Assembly (NCBI GenBank): GCA_041552135.1
Contig: JBFELL010000039.1
Span: 1 to 18,469 of the forward strand
Length of the DNA: 18,469 bases
DNA from: SZUA-186 sp041552135
Lineage (GTDB): Bacteria; Pseudomonadota; Gammaproteobacteria; UBA9214
Reading direction: 5' to 3'
Made by a program: the position numbers and the translations under genes. The notes beneath the pieces were generated by a model that was not told the origin of the DNA, made no database searches, and worked only from the letters and a program-made list of their open reading frames with translations. This document shows, in pieces, positions 8,626-15,512 of this stretch; within the stretch, counting starts at the first letter, position 1, and each line of letters opens with the position of its first letter.

Positions 8626-10002
8626 TTATCCCGGAGGGCTCTGTTTGTTGATCAGCGCAGCCAGCGCCTCAAACTGGTCCTGCAGGGCCGTCCGGGCCTT
8701 GCGCGCCTCGTCAATGGCGGCCTCCAGTTGCCCGGATTTTGTTGTGTATTTCGCCATTGCGCTCTCCAGCCGGGCAAGTGCGGCCTGGAGCCCGTCTGCA
8801 GGCACTGCACCCGCTTCCCCATCGGGTTGAGCCGGCGTATGCCGGTCATGGCCTTGCCCGAGGGTGGTGAGGGATTCCTGCGATACGCAACCGTTGTCCA
8901 CTGGCGTTGTCGTATAACTTTCCTCCGAGATACCCAGGTCAGCAAGCGGTATGTCCCATCGGAGACCGCTTTCCAGAACAAATACCTCGAAGCCGCGCTG
9001 GCTCAGCAAAAAGGCGGCTGCCGCACTGCGACGGCCGGTGTCACAGCAGATGATGTATTTCCTGTGGGGGGACAGTTTTGCGGCCTGATCGTGTATGTCG
9101 GCCAGCGGTATATTCATACTGCCTTTCAGCGAATAGTTGGCATATTCGTCTTTCAGCCTGACATCCAGCCAGGTATCGCCGTCACTGACCATGCGGCAGG
9201 CCTGGTCGTAATCGATGTAGTGCACCAGCGGCTTCTTCAGCAGTTCCAGAAAATTGTCCTTTGACAGGCGCATGAGACTGCCGTCTGACAGCATGGTGAT
9301 GGTGGCGTTGCGCCTGGCGTCCGATACCAGCGCCTCCTCACCGAAACAGTCACCACTGGTCAGCTCTGCCAGGGGAACATCCCATCCGTCCTTGTTGCGT
9401 TGGCGTGTGACCGAGCAGGTTCCTTCACGAATGATGTAGAAATAGTCGCCCTCGTCACCCTGTTTGATGACAATGTCGCCGCTACTGACGGCAACGGACT
9501 CCAGGCGGCTGAGCAGGCGCTGGATATCGGCAGGCGGGATCTTGATAAAGGCCTCGGATTGCAGCATGCGTGTCATCCAGTCCTGGCCGCTGTCTGTGCT
9601 GATAACCGCTGTCCTGGGCTCGACAGACTGGTCGAGCGTCAGCATGACGTCCAGCAGGGTGGAATCGATGGTGGCGATGACGGACCTGGCGGTTGCGCGT
9701 GCCGATACCAGGCGTGGCTGCCGGTTGGACAGTGGGTAGCGTGCCGGTTCGCTGCCGGCTGTCACCATACCGGTAACCCGGCCACTGGTATCCAGAAAAC
9801 TGATCTCGCCCTCCAGCAGGTACACGGACCGGTTATCGGTATCGCCGGCACCGAAGAGGTAGTCGCCCGTATTGACGCTGGTCACGGCCAGGTTGGTCGA
9901 GACCTCGCCAAAATGCACGTCAGACAAGGCGTTTAGCGGGATCAGATCGCGCAGCGTGCCTGACTTGAGAGTGTTTGTGCTGTGTTTGCTGAATGCGCCC
10001 AT
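8626..10002 (-). CDS. Double cyclic-nucleotide-binding domain protein fused to a rhodanese domain
   Basis: 458-residue soluble protein of four parts. Residues about 15-125 are a degenerate cNMP-binding-like domain (TGDYLFGAGD, VYLLEGEISFLD) without a clear phosphate-binding cassette. Residues about 145-258 are a well-formed one: VAVSSGDIVIKQGDEGDYFY, then F220-G-E-E-A-L with Arg230-Arg231-N-A-T. Residues about 260-355 are a rhodanese domain with DVRLKDEYA, GSMNIPL and active loop Cys320-D-T-G-R-R-S, so the persulfide-carrying cysteine is present. Residues about 400-452 form a coiled coil. No DNA-binding helix-turn-helix follows, so this is not a CRP-type regulator. A role as a nucleotide-gated sulfurtransferase or redox sensor is inference. 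It lies 129 bp downstream of the DAHP synthase gene on the same strand, probably separately transcribed. The ATG at 10002 has no strong ribosome-binding site. Confidence 0.9.
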   Translation of the reverse strand: MGAFSKHSTNTLKSGTLRDLIPLNALSDVHFGEVSTNLAVTSVNTGDYLFGAGDTDNRSVYLLEGEISFLDTSGRVTGMVTAGSEPARYPLSNRQPRLVSARATARSVIATIDSTLLDVMLTLDQSVEPRTAVISTDSGQDWMTRMLQSEAFIKIPPADIQRLLSRLESVAVSSGDIVIKQGDEGDYFYIIREGTCSVTRQRNKDGWDVPLAELTSGDCFGEEALVSDARRNATITMLSDGSLMRLSKDNFLELLKKPLVHYIDYDQACRMVSDGDTWLDVRLKDEYANYSLKGSMNIPLADIHDQAAKLSPHRKYIICCDTGRRSAAAAFLLSQRGFEVFVLESGLRWDIPLADLGISEESYTTTPVDNGCVSQESLTTLGQGHDRHTPAQPDGEAGAVPADGLQAALARLESAMAKYTTKSGQLEAAIDEARKARTALQDQFEALAALINKQSPPG

Positions 10003-10100
10003 GGCGATACCCGTACCTGTCTGGTAGCAGGTATATCGGCGGGCGGGCTTGATTTTTTAAAGCAGGGCGCAACCCACGGGTATCGGGGACTGGCGGGGTT

Positions 10101-10125
10101 CGGCATTCCCTGTTGCTGAATGCCG
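10101..10125 (-). terminator. Hairpin just downstream of the DAHP synthase gene
   Basis: A perfect 8-bp stem (CGGCATTC at 10101-10108 with GAATGCCG at 10118-10125) and a 9-base loop begin 6 bases after the stop codon of the DAHP synthase gene. No T tract follows on the minus strand, so it would be an atypical terminator or an RNA-end stabiliser. Confidence 0.35.
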
Positions 10126-10131
10126 TGCAGA

Positions 10132-11193
10132 CTAGCGGTCGACTCCCTGCATCATGTCGTGCAGGCGGCCGATGGTGGACTCTGTCGTCGACCAGTCGAT
10201 GCAGGGATCGGTCACGGAAATGCCGTACTCCAGCCTCGCCGGGTCGTCGGGTATGTCCTGCCTGCCGGCGTGCAGGTTGCTCTCGATCATCAGGCCGATG
10301 ATGGAGGTATTGCCCTCGATGATCTGGTTGGCGACATTCTCGGCGACCAGTGGCTGCAGTGCCGGGTCCTTGTTGGAATTCGAGTGGCTGCAGTCGACCA
10401 CGATATTGGGGCGAAGGCCTGCCTCGGCCAGGGCACGTTCGCAAATCGCGACACTGACCGAGTCGTAGTTGGGTTTGCCGTCGCCGCCACGCAGCACCAC
10501 GTGGCCGTACTGGTTGCCGGCGGTCCGCACCGTGGCGACGTGGCCCTCCGGGTCGATGCCGAGGAAGTTATGCGGGTGGCTGACCGACTTCATGGCATTG
10601 ATGGCCACCGACAGGCTGCCGTCGGTCCCGTTCTTGAAACCCACGGCGCAGGACAGGCCGCTGGACATCTCGCGGTGGGTCTGCGACTCGGTGGTGCGCG
10701 CGCCGATGGCCGACCAGGCAATCAGGTCCTGCAGGTACTGCGGTGAAATCGGGTCCAGCGCCTCGGTCGCCAGCGGCAGGCCCATCCCGGCGAGGTCGAT
10801 CAGCAGCCGGCGTGCGATGTGCAGGCCTTCCTCGATCTCGAAGGAGCCATTCAGGTGGGGGTCGTTTATCAGGCCTTTCCAGCCCACCGTGCTGCGCGGC
10901 TTCTCGAAATAGACGCGCATCACCAGGAAGAGCGTATCCTGCACCCGATCGGCGAGTTCCTTCAGTCGCCTCGCGTATTCGATGGCGGCCTCGGGGTCAT
11001 GGATGGAGCAGGGCCCGACCACGATGAACAGCCGCTTGTCCTTGCGGTCCAGGATGTCCTTGATGACCTGCCTTCCCTGCATGACGGAGCGGGTCGCTGC
11101 GTCGTTGATCGGCAATTCGGCCTTCAGTCGCTGCGGCGTGATCAGCCGCGAGCAGGACAGAATATTCAGGTCTTCAACGCGTGTATCGGTCAT
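10132..11193 (-). CDS. aroF: 3-deoxy-7-phosphoheptulonate synthase (DAHP synthase, class I, AroF-like)
   Basis: First enzyme of the shikimate pathway: condenses phosphoenolpyruvate and erythrose 4-phosphate to DAHP in the cytoplasm. 353 residues, normal length for the AroFGH family. Signatures: GPCSIHDP with metal ligand Cys62, R93 and EKPR, GARTTESQTHRE, VGFKNGTDG, DCSH with His270, IESN with Glu304, and TDPCIDW with Asp329. Internal sequence (LPLATEALDP, SQTHREMSSGLS, VVDCSHSNSNKD) is closer to tyrosine-sensitive E. coli AroF than to AroG, from memory of those proteins. Aligned on the conserved TP (19-20), residue 8 is Asp where E. coli AroF has Asn8, a site involved in tyrosine feedback; so the effector is uncertain. 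It follows the FkbM gene by 69 bp on the same strand. No clear Shine-Dalgarno sequence is seen. Confidence 0.96.
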   Translation of the reverse strand: MTDTRVEDLNILSCSRLITPQRLKAELPINDAATRSVMQGRQVIKDILDRKDKRLFIVVGPCSIHDPEAAIEYARRLKELADRVQDTLFLVMRVYFEKPRSTVGWKGLINDPHLNGSFEIEEGLHIARRLLIDLAGMGLPLATEALDPISPQYLQDLIAWSAIGARTTESQTHREMSSGLSCAVGFKNGTDGSLSVAINAMKSVSHPHNFLGIDPEGHVATVRTAGNQYGHVVLRGGDGKPNYDSVSVAICERALAEAGLRPNIVVDCSHSNSNKDPALQPLVAENVANQIIEGNTSIIGLMIESNLHAGRQDIPDDPARLEYGISVTDPCIDWSTTESTIGRLHDMMQGVDR

Positions 11194-11262
11194 GGACAGG
11201 GTGTGGGCGGGTGTGCTGCCAGGGGTTTATATATTAAAGGAAAGCAGCCCCCGACCCCATGA

Positions 11263-12093
11263 TTATTTTATGCCCCTGCGGTACAGCCGGTCATGCCCGA
11301 ATGAGGCATAATTCCGGTAGCCCAGCCCGGCCAGCCGGGCATCGACCTGTCCGATGCCGGCATCAAACACCTCAACCTGTATGAGACAGTCGTTGCCCTC
11401 GAGGAGCCGCTGCATGCCGTCGATGACCTGTAGCTCGTGTCCCTCGACATCGATCTTGATCATCACGCGGCGACCGTTGCAGGTGAAATGCCCGTCGAAC
11501 CGGATAACAGGCACGCGAATGTCCGTGTAACGCACCCGGCGGGTGCCGGCCGCTGCGGTTGCACCGACCCTGGACATACCCGTGCTGCGCTCATGGGCCT
11601 GGAGGAAGTTTGCCCTGGCGTCCCGGTCGCTCAGGCCGCAGGCGAACAGCCGGATTTCCGATGCCAGCCCGTTGATGGCGATATTCGTCACAAGTTGCCG
11701 GTAGTTGCGCGGGTCCGGCTCGAACGCCACGATATCGGCGAAGCGCCCGGTACGCGCCATAAGCATGGCATACAGGCCGAAATTTGCGCCGACGTCGAGG
11801 AACAGGTCAAATGCCTGTCCGGCGGCCAGGTCCATGAGGTGGTCGAGCTGTTCCATCTCGTACGGTTCGCGGATGATCAGCTGCCGGTCGACGTAGTTCG
11901 CGTAGTTGAGCCACAGCCGCAGGCCGAGCCTGTCGTAGAGACGGTAGCGGCTGCGCTGGCGGTAGTTCCGGTAGAGCAGCTTGCGCAGCTTGCGGGGCAG
12001 CCGGGACAGTAATGCCGGACCCTGTATGGCCGGTGGCGGGCGGCCGGTTTTGTCTGGGCGCATGGATACGGGGCTGGCAGGGGCGGATGCCAC
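11263..12093 (-). CDS. FkbM-family SAM-dependent methyltransferase
   Basis: Predicted O-methyltransferase of the FkbM family, 276 residues. SAM-binding motif: FLDVGANFGLYA (about 98-109), then acidic residue in FEPDP (Glu125), and the family's KIDVEGHE (213-220). The N-terminal 60 residues are basic (RKLRKLLYRNYRQRSRYR) and may be a membrane- or nucleic-acid-contacting extension. FkbM proteins commonly methylate sugars or polyketides, but no glycan gene cluster surrounds it, so the substrate is open. The start is uncertain: GTG 12093 gives the longest form and its AGG overlaps the start codon; ATG 12063 is the other choice and has no ribosome-binding site. On the minus strand TATACT (12097-12102) lies so close that the message would be nearly leaderless. 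Divergent from the thioredoxin-like gene, 43 bp away. Confidence 0.88.
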   Translation of the reverse strand: MASAPASPVSMRPDKTGRPPPAIQGPALLSRLPRKLRKLLYRNYRQRSRYRLYDRLGLRLWLNYANYVDRQLIIREPYEMEQLDHLMDLAAGQAFDLFLDVGANFGLYAMLMARTGRFADIVAFEPDPRNYRQLVTNIAINGLASEIRLFACGLSDRDARANFLQAHERSTGMSRVGATAAAGTRRVRYTDIRVPVIRFDGHFTCNGRRVMIKIDVEGHELQVIDGMQRLLEGNDCLIQVEVFDAGIGQVDARLAGLGYRNYASFGHDRLYRRGIK

Positions 12094-12136
12094 CTGAGTA
12101 TATTAGGCAAGTCCCGTTAACGAAACCGGTCAGGCC

Positions 12137-12508
12137 ATGCCCGGCGATAACGCCCGCTACGAGTGGATCCACACGGTTGACTATGAGGATTTCGATGTGA
12201 AGGTCATCGCGGCGTCACATGAACGCCCGGTGCTGGTCGACCTGTGGGCGCAGTGGTGCTCACCCTGCGTGGTGATCGCGCCGGTACTGGAGCGCGTCAT
12301 TGCCGGGTACGGCGGCAAGGTGCACCTGGCGAAGGTCGAGGTGGATGCCGGTCGGAACATGAAGCTTGCGGGCCACTACCGTGTCAGGGGCTTTCCCACC
12401 ATTCTCCTGTTCGAGGACGGCGAGGAGCGTGGCCGGTTCCACGGAGCGCATCCGGTGCCTTTCGTGCGTGCGTTTCTGTCCAGGCACAGCAGCAGACTGC
12501 AGGACTGA
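12137..12508 (+). CDS. Thioredoxin-like protein with WCSPC active site
   Basis: 123 residues with a single thioredoxin fold and no signal peptide, hence cytoplasmic. The active site is W40-C41-S42-P43-C44; the family's usual WCGPC has Gly instead of Ser, which often shifts the redox potential. The cis-proline loop is GFPT (Pro87). Segments VLVDLWAQWC, KVHLAKVEVDA and FPTILLFEDGEE align with the standard thioredoxin strands. It is longer at the N-terminus than E. coli thioredoxin by about nine residues. Likely a disulfide reductase or a specialised thioredoxin; whether it serves the sulfur genes further right cannot be told. It stands alone, divergent from the FkbM gene. The start codon has no strong ribosome-binding site. 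Confidence 0.9.
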   Translation: MPGDNARYEWIHTVDYEDFDVKVIAASHERPVLVDLWAQWCSPCVVIAPVLERVIAGYGGKVHLAKVEVDAGRNMKLAGHYRVRGFPTILLFEDGEERGRFHGAHPVPFVRAFLSRHSSRLQD

Positions 12509-12594
12509 GCAGGCCGGGTGTGTCCCAGCGTCCTTGATGCCAGCGATTATCCGGTAGTGATGCCGGGGGGGCGCCGCTTGCCGCCGTGCAGCGC

Positions 12595-12828
12595 TCACGG
12601 CCTGCCGATTCGCGACAGCAGGCCGATCGCGATACTGGCGAGCAGCACGATGCAGGCCGTCAGCAGGATCTTTTTGGTGAAAGCGCCGAACATCGCCAGC
12701 GAGATGGCATCCAGGACGACAAGGATCGCCATGGCAGCGAGCAGCAGGATGGCAATGGCCGCAACCAGTTTTGCGGCGCCTGCCAGTGCCAAGCCGCCTG
12801 CCGATGCCTTGTCTTGCCGGTCCGTCAT
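12595..12828 (-). CDS. Small two-helix membrane protein, function unknown
   Basis: 77 residues from ATG 12828 (a GTG at 12843 would add five). Hydrophobic helices at about residues 15-44 (ALAGAAKLVAAIAILLLAAM and onward) and 54-70 (ILLTACIVLLASIAIGLL), with a short cytoplasmic or periplasmic loop containing FTKK. AGGG precedes ATG 12828 by seven bases, which favours it. I do not recognise a family. It follows the Gly/Pro/Tyr-rich protein gene by 67 bp on the same strand and could share its promoter. Small membrane proteins of this kind are easily miscalled, but the sequence is well formed and the opposite strand has no better gene. Confidence 0.6.
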   Translation of the reverse strand: MTDRQDKASAGGLALAGAAKLVAAIAILLLAAMAILVVLDAISLAMFGAFTKKILLTACIVLLASIAIGLLSRIGRP

Positions 12829-12895
12829 ATCCTGCCCTGCCACTGGAATCTGTGAAGCGGTGTGCCGCTGTGAATGCTGCCCGCTTCAGCCCGCG

Positions 12896-13525
12896 TTACT
12901 GCATGGCGGGATGGTAGTAACCGCTGGGCCGCCATTCACCGGTTGATTGCGGCTGGTAGCCGGGCTGGCCGGTGCCCTGTGACGGTGCAGCCTGCACGTC
13001 AACCGGCGTACCGGAGCCACTGATGCTGACTGCAGGTGCCGGTGTGAGCTCCCTGACGGTCGGAGCGGTATGGGCGGGCGGCGGTGCGGCTGTTGCCGCC
13101 GGTTTACTGGCAGGGTAATTGCCGTAGTGCTGGCTGGCTGCGGCCGCGGCGGCCTGTTCCTGCTCGAGTTGCTCAATGCGCTGCTTCAGTTTCCTGATTT
13201 CACTCGAGGTGGTGCTGTCCGCAGCGGCCGGCGGGTTGTGGGCGGGCGGCGCATAACCGTAGGCGGGGGCGGCATAGCCCGGCGGCGGGTAACCCGGAGC
13301 ACCGTAGCCCGGGGCGATGTAACCCGGGGGTGCGCCGTAGTAGCCAGGACCGTAACCCGGACCCCAGGGGCCATCGTGGTAGTCATCACGGTAGTCGCGG
13401 TCACCGCCGAACCAGCGGGACGGATTCATCATATCACCGAAGTCGAACGCCCCTGCAACCGGGCTGCTCAACACGCCAATCACCAACAGGACAGAGCCTG
13501 TCAGTCGGGTAATCTGTTGCATCAT
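12896..13525 (-). CDS. Secreted Gly/Pro/Tyr-rich protein with coiled coil, function unknown
   Basis: 209 residues. Signal peptide about 1-26 (MMQQITRLTG, hydrophobic core, cleavage after PVAGA). The mature N-terminus FDFGDMMNPSRWFGG is followed by an Asp/Tyr patch and a run of PGY/APGY repeats (about 53-95), then a short coiled coil (about 107-130: EIRKLKQRIEQLEQEQAA), then a Pro/Ala-rich, probably disordered tail ending HPAMQ. A DxxNPSRWF-type start occurs in small exported proteins of sulfur-oxidising gammaproteobacteria as I recall; that is not a function. The frame continues upstream to 13645, but AGGAG five bases before the ATG at 13525 and the signal peptide fix the start. A promoter is proposed at 13679-13708. 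Confidence 0.85.
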   Translation of the reverse strand: MMQQITRLTGSVLLVIGVLSSPVAGAFDFGDMMNPSRWFGGDRDYRDDYHDGPWGPGYGPGYYGAPPGYIAPGYGAPGYPPPGYAAPAYGYAPPAHNPPAAADSTTSSEIRKLKQRIEQLEQEQAAAAAASQHYGNYPASKPAATAAPPPAHTAPTVRELTPAPAVSISGSGTPVDVQAAPSQGTGQPGYQPQSTGEWRPSGYYHPAMQ

Positions 13526-13678
13526 GTCTGCTCCTGTCGCCATGCGGTACTGGCCGTTACCCCGCGGGGAAAACTTGCCCGGCAACCCGGCAAGGTTGCC
13601 TGTAGTGCGCCGGGACCCGGGCGCTCCGGCAGCCGGACCGGGCACATGCCCGATGTGCAGGGAATCACAGCCAGGTCA

Positions 13679-13708
13679 ATTATTCCATCCCGAGCGGACT
13701 GTGATCAA
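13679..13708 (-). promoter_or_regulatory. Probable sigma-70 promoter of the Gly/Pro/Tyr-rich protein gene
   Basis: On the minus strand TTGATC (13703-13708) and AATAAT (13679-13684) are separated by 18 bases. They match the consensus at 4 and 5 of 6 positions in a GC-rich setting. The transcript would have a leader of about 145 nt before the ATG at 13525. Confidence 0.45.
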
Positions 13709-13759
13709 ACCCGGGCAGGGTGCAGGCCCGCGACGGGGGGCCTGCCAGCCCCGGGGATA

Positions 13760-13963
13760 ATGAAAAAGTCACTTTATTTCAGTGGCCTTGCCGCGCACCT
13801 GGCGTCATTTTCCCGAAACATCCATGCGGTAAAATACCGCCTGGGGTACATCGGAGGGGCGATACAGAAAGAATTCGTGTCACCCGGGAAAGGCGTCTTG
13901 TTGATATGTGCGATGACCGGTTTGACGGTATCCGTTCCCTCATCGGCCTGCTGGCGCTGGTGA
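13760..13963 (+). CDS. Possible small protein (67 aa), doubtful
   Basis: ATG at 13760 starts MKKSLYFSGLAAH and runs to TGA at 13963. GGGGA lies a few bases upstream, which is the only positive sign; the C-terminus has a weak hydrophobic run (GVLLICAMTGLTVSV). No family is recognised. It overlaps another small frame, so at most one is real. Confidence 0.25.
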   Translation: MKKSLYFSGLAAHLASFSRNIHAVKYRLGYIGGAIQKEFVSPGKGVLLICAMTGLTVSVPSSACWRW

Positions 13964-14049
13964 TGGCTCCGGTCCTGCTGCGCTACCGCCTGTGGCTGGA
14001 TACCGCGGCCGGATCCGATCAACCGAAACACAATTCCGTGCCAACATGA
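13906..14049 (+). CDS. Possible small single-helix protein (47 aa), doubtful
   Basis: ATG at 13906 gives MCDDRFDGIRSLIGLLALVM and one hydrophobic helix, then a charged tail. The stop TGA at 14047-14049 touches the terminator at 14049, a placement typical of a real last gene, but a proper ribosome-binding site is missing. Confidence 0.25.
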   Translation: MCDDRFDGIRSLIGLLALVMAPVLLRYRLWLDTAAGSDQPKHNSVPT

Positions 14050-14075
14050 AAAAGCCCCTCCATGAGGGGCCTTTT
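14049..14075. terminator. Bidirectional rho-independent terminator
   Basis: GCCCCTC (14054-14060), loop CAT, GAGGGGC (14064-14070): a 7-bp perfect GC-rich stem. AAAAA lies on the left and CTTTT on the right, so a T tract follows on both strands. On the minus strand it closes the DUF350/transglycosylase/DoxX operon, about 60 bp after the DoxX stop codon. Confidence 0.85.
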
Positions 14076-14137
14076 CGCATCCAGGGCAAGCTGTGCCGGG
14101 CCGTGTTTGTCGCGAACCCGGTCCCGGGTGGAGGGGT

Positions 14138-14542
14138 TCAGTCCGGCCGGACGGCATATTTGCCGCTGCCGAGAAAGGCGATGGCCAGCGCGCCGAACAG
14201 GTAGAACGCCTGCAACTCCAGCCGCCAGCCGCCATGCTCGGTGAGGGCAAGGATGTCGCCGGTGTGTACCAGCAGGACGGCAAACAGCATGTTCACCACA
14301 ACGAGCAACCCGCCAATACGGGAGAATATGCCGAGAATGACCATCAGCGGGGCGATGATTTCGCCCACATAGACACCGTAGGCCAGCATGGCCGGCAGAC
14401 CGGACTCGGCAAGCTTGCCGCCAATGAAGTCGATAGAACCCGAATGCATCAGCTTGCTGACGCCGTGGAACAGCATCAGGCCACCAACCGTCAGGCGCAA
14501 TACCAGTTTGCCTGCCGCATCATTTCTGAGTTGATCGAGCAT
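14138..14542 (-). CDS. DoxX-family integral membrane protein
   Basis: 134 residues, four predicted transmembrane helices, inner membrane. Family features: LRLTVGGLMLFHGVSKLM near the N-terminus (the DoxX/SURF4-like helix with a conserved HG), GLPAMLAYGVYVGEIIAPLM, and ALLGIFSR-like third-helix sequence (VILGIFSRIGGLLV). DoxX-family members are associated with quinone-linked or redox processes in some bacteria, for example a thiosulfate:quinone oxidoreductase subunit in archaea, but that does not transfer automatically. ATG 14542 was chosen because the GGGAG stretch lies six bases upstream; ATG 14548 would sit directly against it. Third gene of a leftward operon ending at the terminator at 14049. 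Confidence 0.88.
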   Translation of the reverse strand: MLDQLRNDAAGKLVLRLTVGGLMLFHGVSKLMHSGSIDFIGGKLAESGLPAMLAYGVYVGEIIAPLMVILGIFSRIGGLLVVVNMLFAVLLVHTGDILALTEHGGWRLELQAFYLFGALAIAFLGSGKYAVRPD

Positions 14543-14597
14543 TATCATCTCCCCCCCTGTTGACTGACAGATATCTGGCCAGTGACCGGCCGGGGCG

Positions 14598-15161
14598 TTA
14601 TCCGGATGCGCCCTGGCCCATCAGTCCCCGGATGCGCCTGACATAATGGCGTGTCTGGCCGGGCACATGATATTCGACATGTTCCCATGCCGCATCCGGC
14701 GGGTCTAGGCGCTGAAAGGTATTCTTGATGCGTGTGTAGCCGGCATTGTAGCTGCCGAAGGCAAAGTACAGCCGCTCCTCGCCGGGCGGCGGCGATACCC
14801 AGCGCGTGTAGAGCAGGCGGTCGTAATAGATGCCGGCGGCGATATTCCAGCGCGGCGAGTCCATGTCCTTGAAGTGGGGGTTCTTGTTCTGGATCTCCCG
14901 GTAGGTGCTTGGCAGGATCTGCATAATGCCGCGGGCGCCGGACTTGCTTCTTGCCCGGGGCTTCAGGCCGGATTCCGCGACGGCCTGTGCCTTGAACCAG
15001 CGCCAGTCGAAGCCCGGGCCGAAATAGTGCTTGGCGTATTTCCTGAAATGCGTGTCGTACTTGTCCGTCCAGTCGCCGACCTTCTGTTTCTGGCCGTTCG
15101 CGGCCTGGCCGGCCGCGGCCGCCACGGTGCAGACCAGAAGTGCCAGCACGGGATAGTGCAT
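14598..15161 (-). CDS. Lytic murein transglycosylase (SLT domain)
   Basis: Periplasmic enzyme that cleaves the glycan strand of peptidoglycan, forming 1,6-anhydro ends. 187 residues, near the minimum for the family. Residues 1-21 form a signal peptide (HYPVLALLVCTVAAAAGQA). SLT motifs: catalytic Glu63 in AVAESGLKPRA, GARGIMQILPSTY (75-87), NIAAGIYY (106-113) and AFGSYNAG (134-141). No LysM or other wall-binding domain follows. A cysteine at position 11 does not make a good lipobox, so it is probably soluble. The start codon lies two bases after the stop of the DUF350 gene (TAG-CC-ATG) and has no ribosome-binding site of its own, so translation is probably coupled. Confidence 0.92.
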   Translation of the reverse strand: MHYPVLALLVCTVAAAAGQAANGQKQKVGDWTDKYDTHFRKYAKHYFGPGFDWRWFKAQAVAESGLKPRARSKSGARGIMQILPSTYREIQNKNPHFKDMDSPRWNIAAGIYYDRLLYTRWVSPPPGEERLYFAFGSYNAGYTRIKNTFQRLDPPDAAWEHVEYHVPGQTRHYVRRIRGLMGQGASG

Positions 15162-15163
15162 GG

Positions 15164-15397
15164 CTAGTTGAGGCCCATGCCGATGACCAGGCCGATGCCG
15201 ATACCGATGCCGATGAACATGCCCATGACCATCATGCCGACCGCCTGGTTACCCTTTGCGAGTTCCTCGCCGATATCGAAATTGCAGACGATGCGGTTGA
15301 ACAGGGTGCAGCCGAGCCACATGAAGACCAGGGTCATCAGCCCGCCGAGCGCGGCGTAGAAGAAATTCAGCAGAATCGGGTCGAGCGTGTCGGTCAT
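15164..15397 (-). CDS. DUF350 family small membrane protein
   Basis: 77 residues, two hydrophobic helices: residues about 9-34 (LLNFFYAALGGLMTLVFMW and on) and about 53-75 with a GIGIGIG run. The middle part FNRIVCNFDIGEELAKGNQAVG is the typical DUF350 core (also called UPF0719). Function unknown. ATG 15397 has GGAGGT eight bases upstream; the longer frame to 15508 would run over the promoter and terminator and is rejected. First gene of a three-gene operon with the transglycosylase and DoxX genes; a good promoter lies 40-65 bp upstream. Confidence 0.9.
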   Translation of the reverse strand: MTDTLDPILLNFFYAALGGLMTLVFMWLGCTLFNRIVCNFDIGEELAKGNQAVGMMVMGMFIGIGIGIGLVIGMGLN

Positions 15398-15434
15398 GCC
15401 GGTCACCTCCGGAGTGCTTCTCTGGGTTGCCCCT

Positions 15435-15463
15435 AATATAAGCAGTTTTTCCGGCGGTTCCAA
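15435..15463 (-). promoter_or_regulatory. Sigma-70 type promoter of the DUF350 operon
   Basis: On the minus strand TTGGAA (15458-15463) and TATATT (15435-15440) are 17 bases apart, matching the consensus at 4 and 5 of 6 positions. Transcription would begin near 15428, giving a leader of about 30 nt with a GGAGGT ribosome-binding site. Confidence 0.6.
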
Positions 15464-15471
15464 ACAGGCAG

Positions 15472-15498
15472 AAAAAAGCCCCCCGGATGAGGGGCTTT
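15472..15498 (-). terminator. Rho-independent terminator of the qmoB-hdrC-hdrB operon
   Basis: AAAGCCCC (15475-15482) pairs with GGGGCTTT (15491-15498) across an 8-base loop. On the minus strand the stem ends in a run of six T (15472-15477 complement). It lies about 50 bp after the hdrB stop codon. Confidence 0.85.
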
Positions 15499-15512
15499 CG
15501 TATGGCAACGGC

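Larger units (their letters stand above)
13526..14137. other. Mostly non-coding region with promoter, small ORFs and terminator
   Basis: 612 bp between two leftward genes. It holds the promoter at 13679-13708, a small perfect palindrome GCGGTA-AAA-TACCGC (13826-13840) next to an AT-rich spot, two overlapping small rightward ORFs of low confidence, and a strong bidirectional terminator at 14049-14075. The segment 13560-13670 is very GC-rich and carries nothing I can name. Confidence 0.6.

Noticed and set aside
13070..13759. N-terminal part of a 297-codon rightward frame
   Set aside because: Antisense to the Gly/Pro/Tyr-rich gene, with no domain; only its end (from 13760) was kept as a doubtful small gene.
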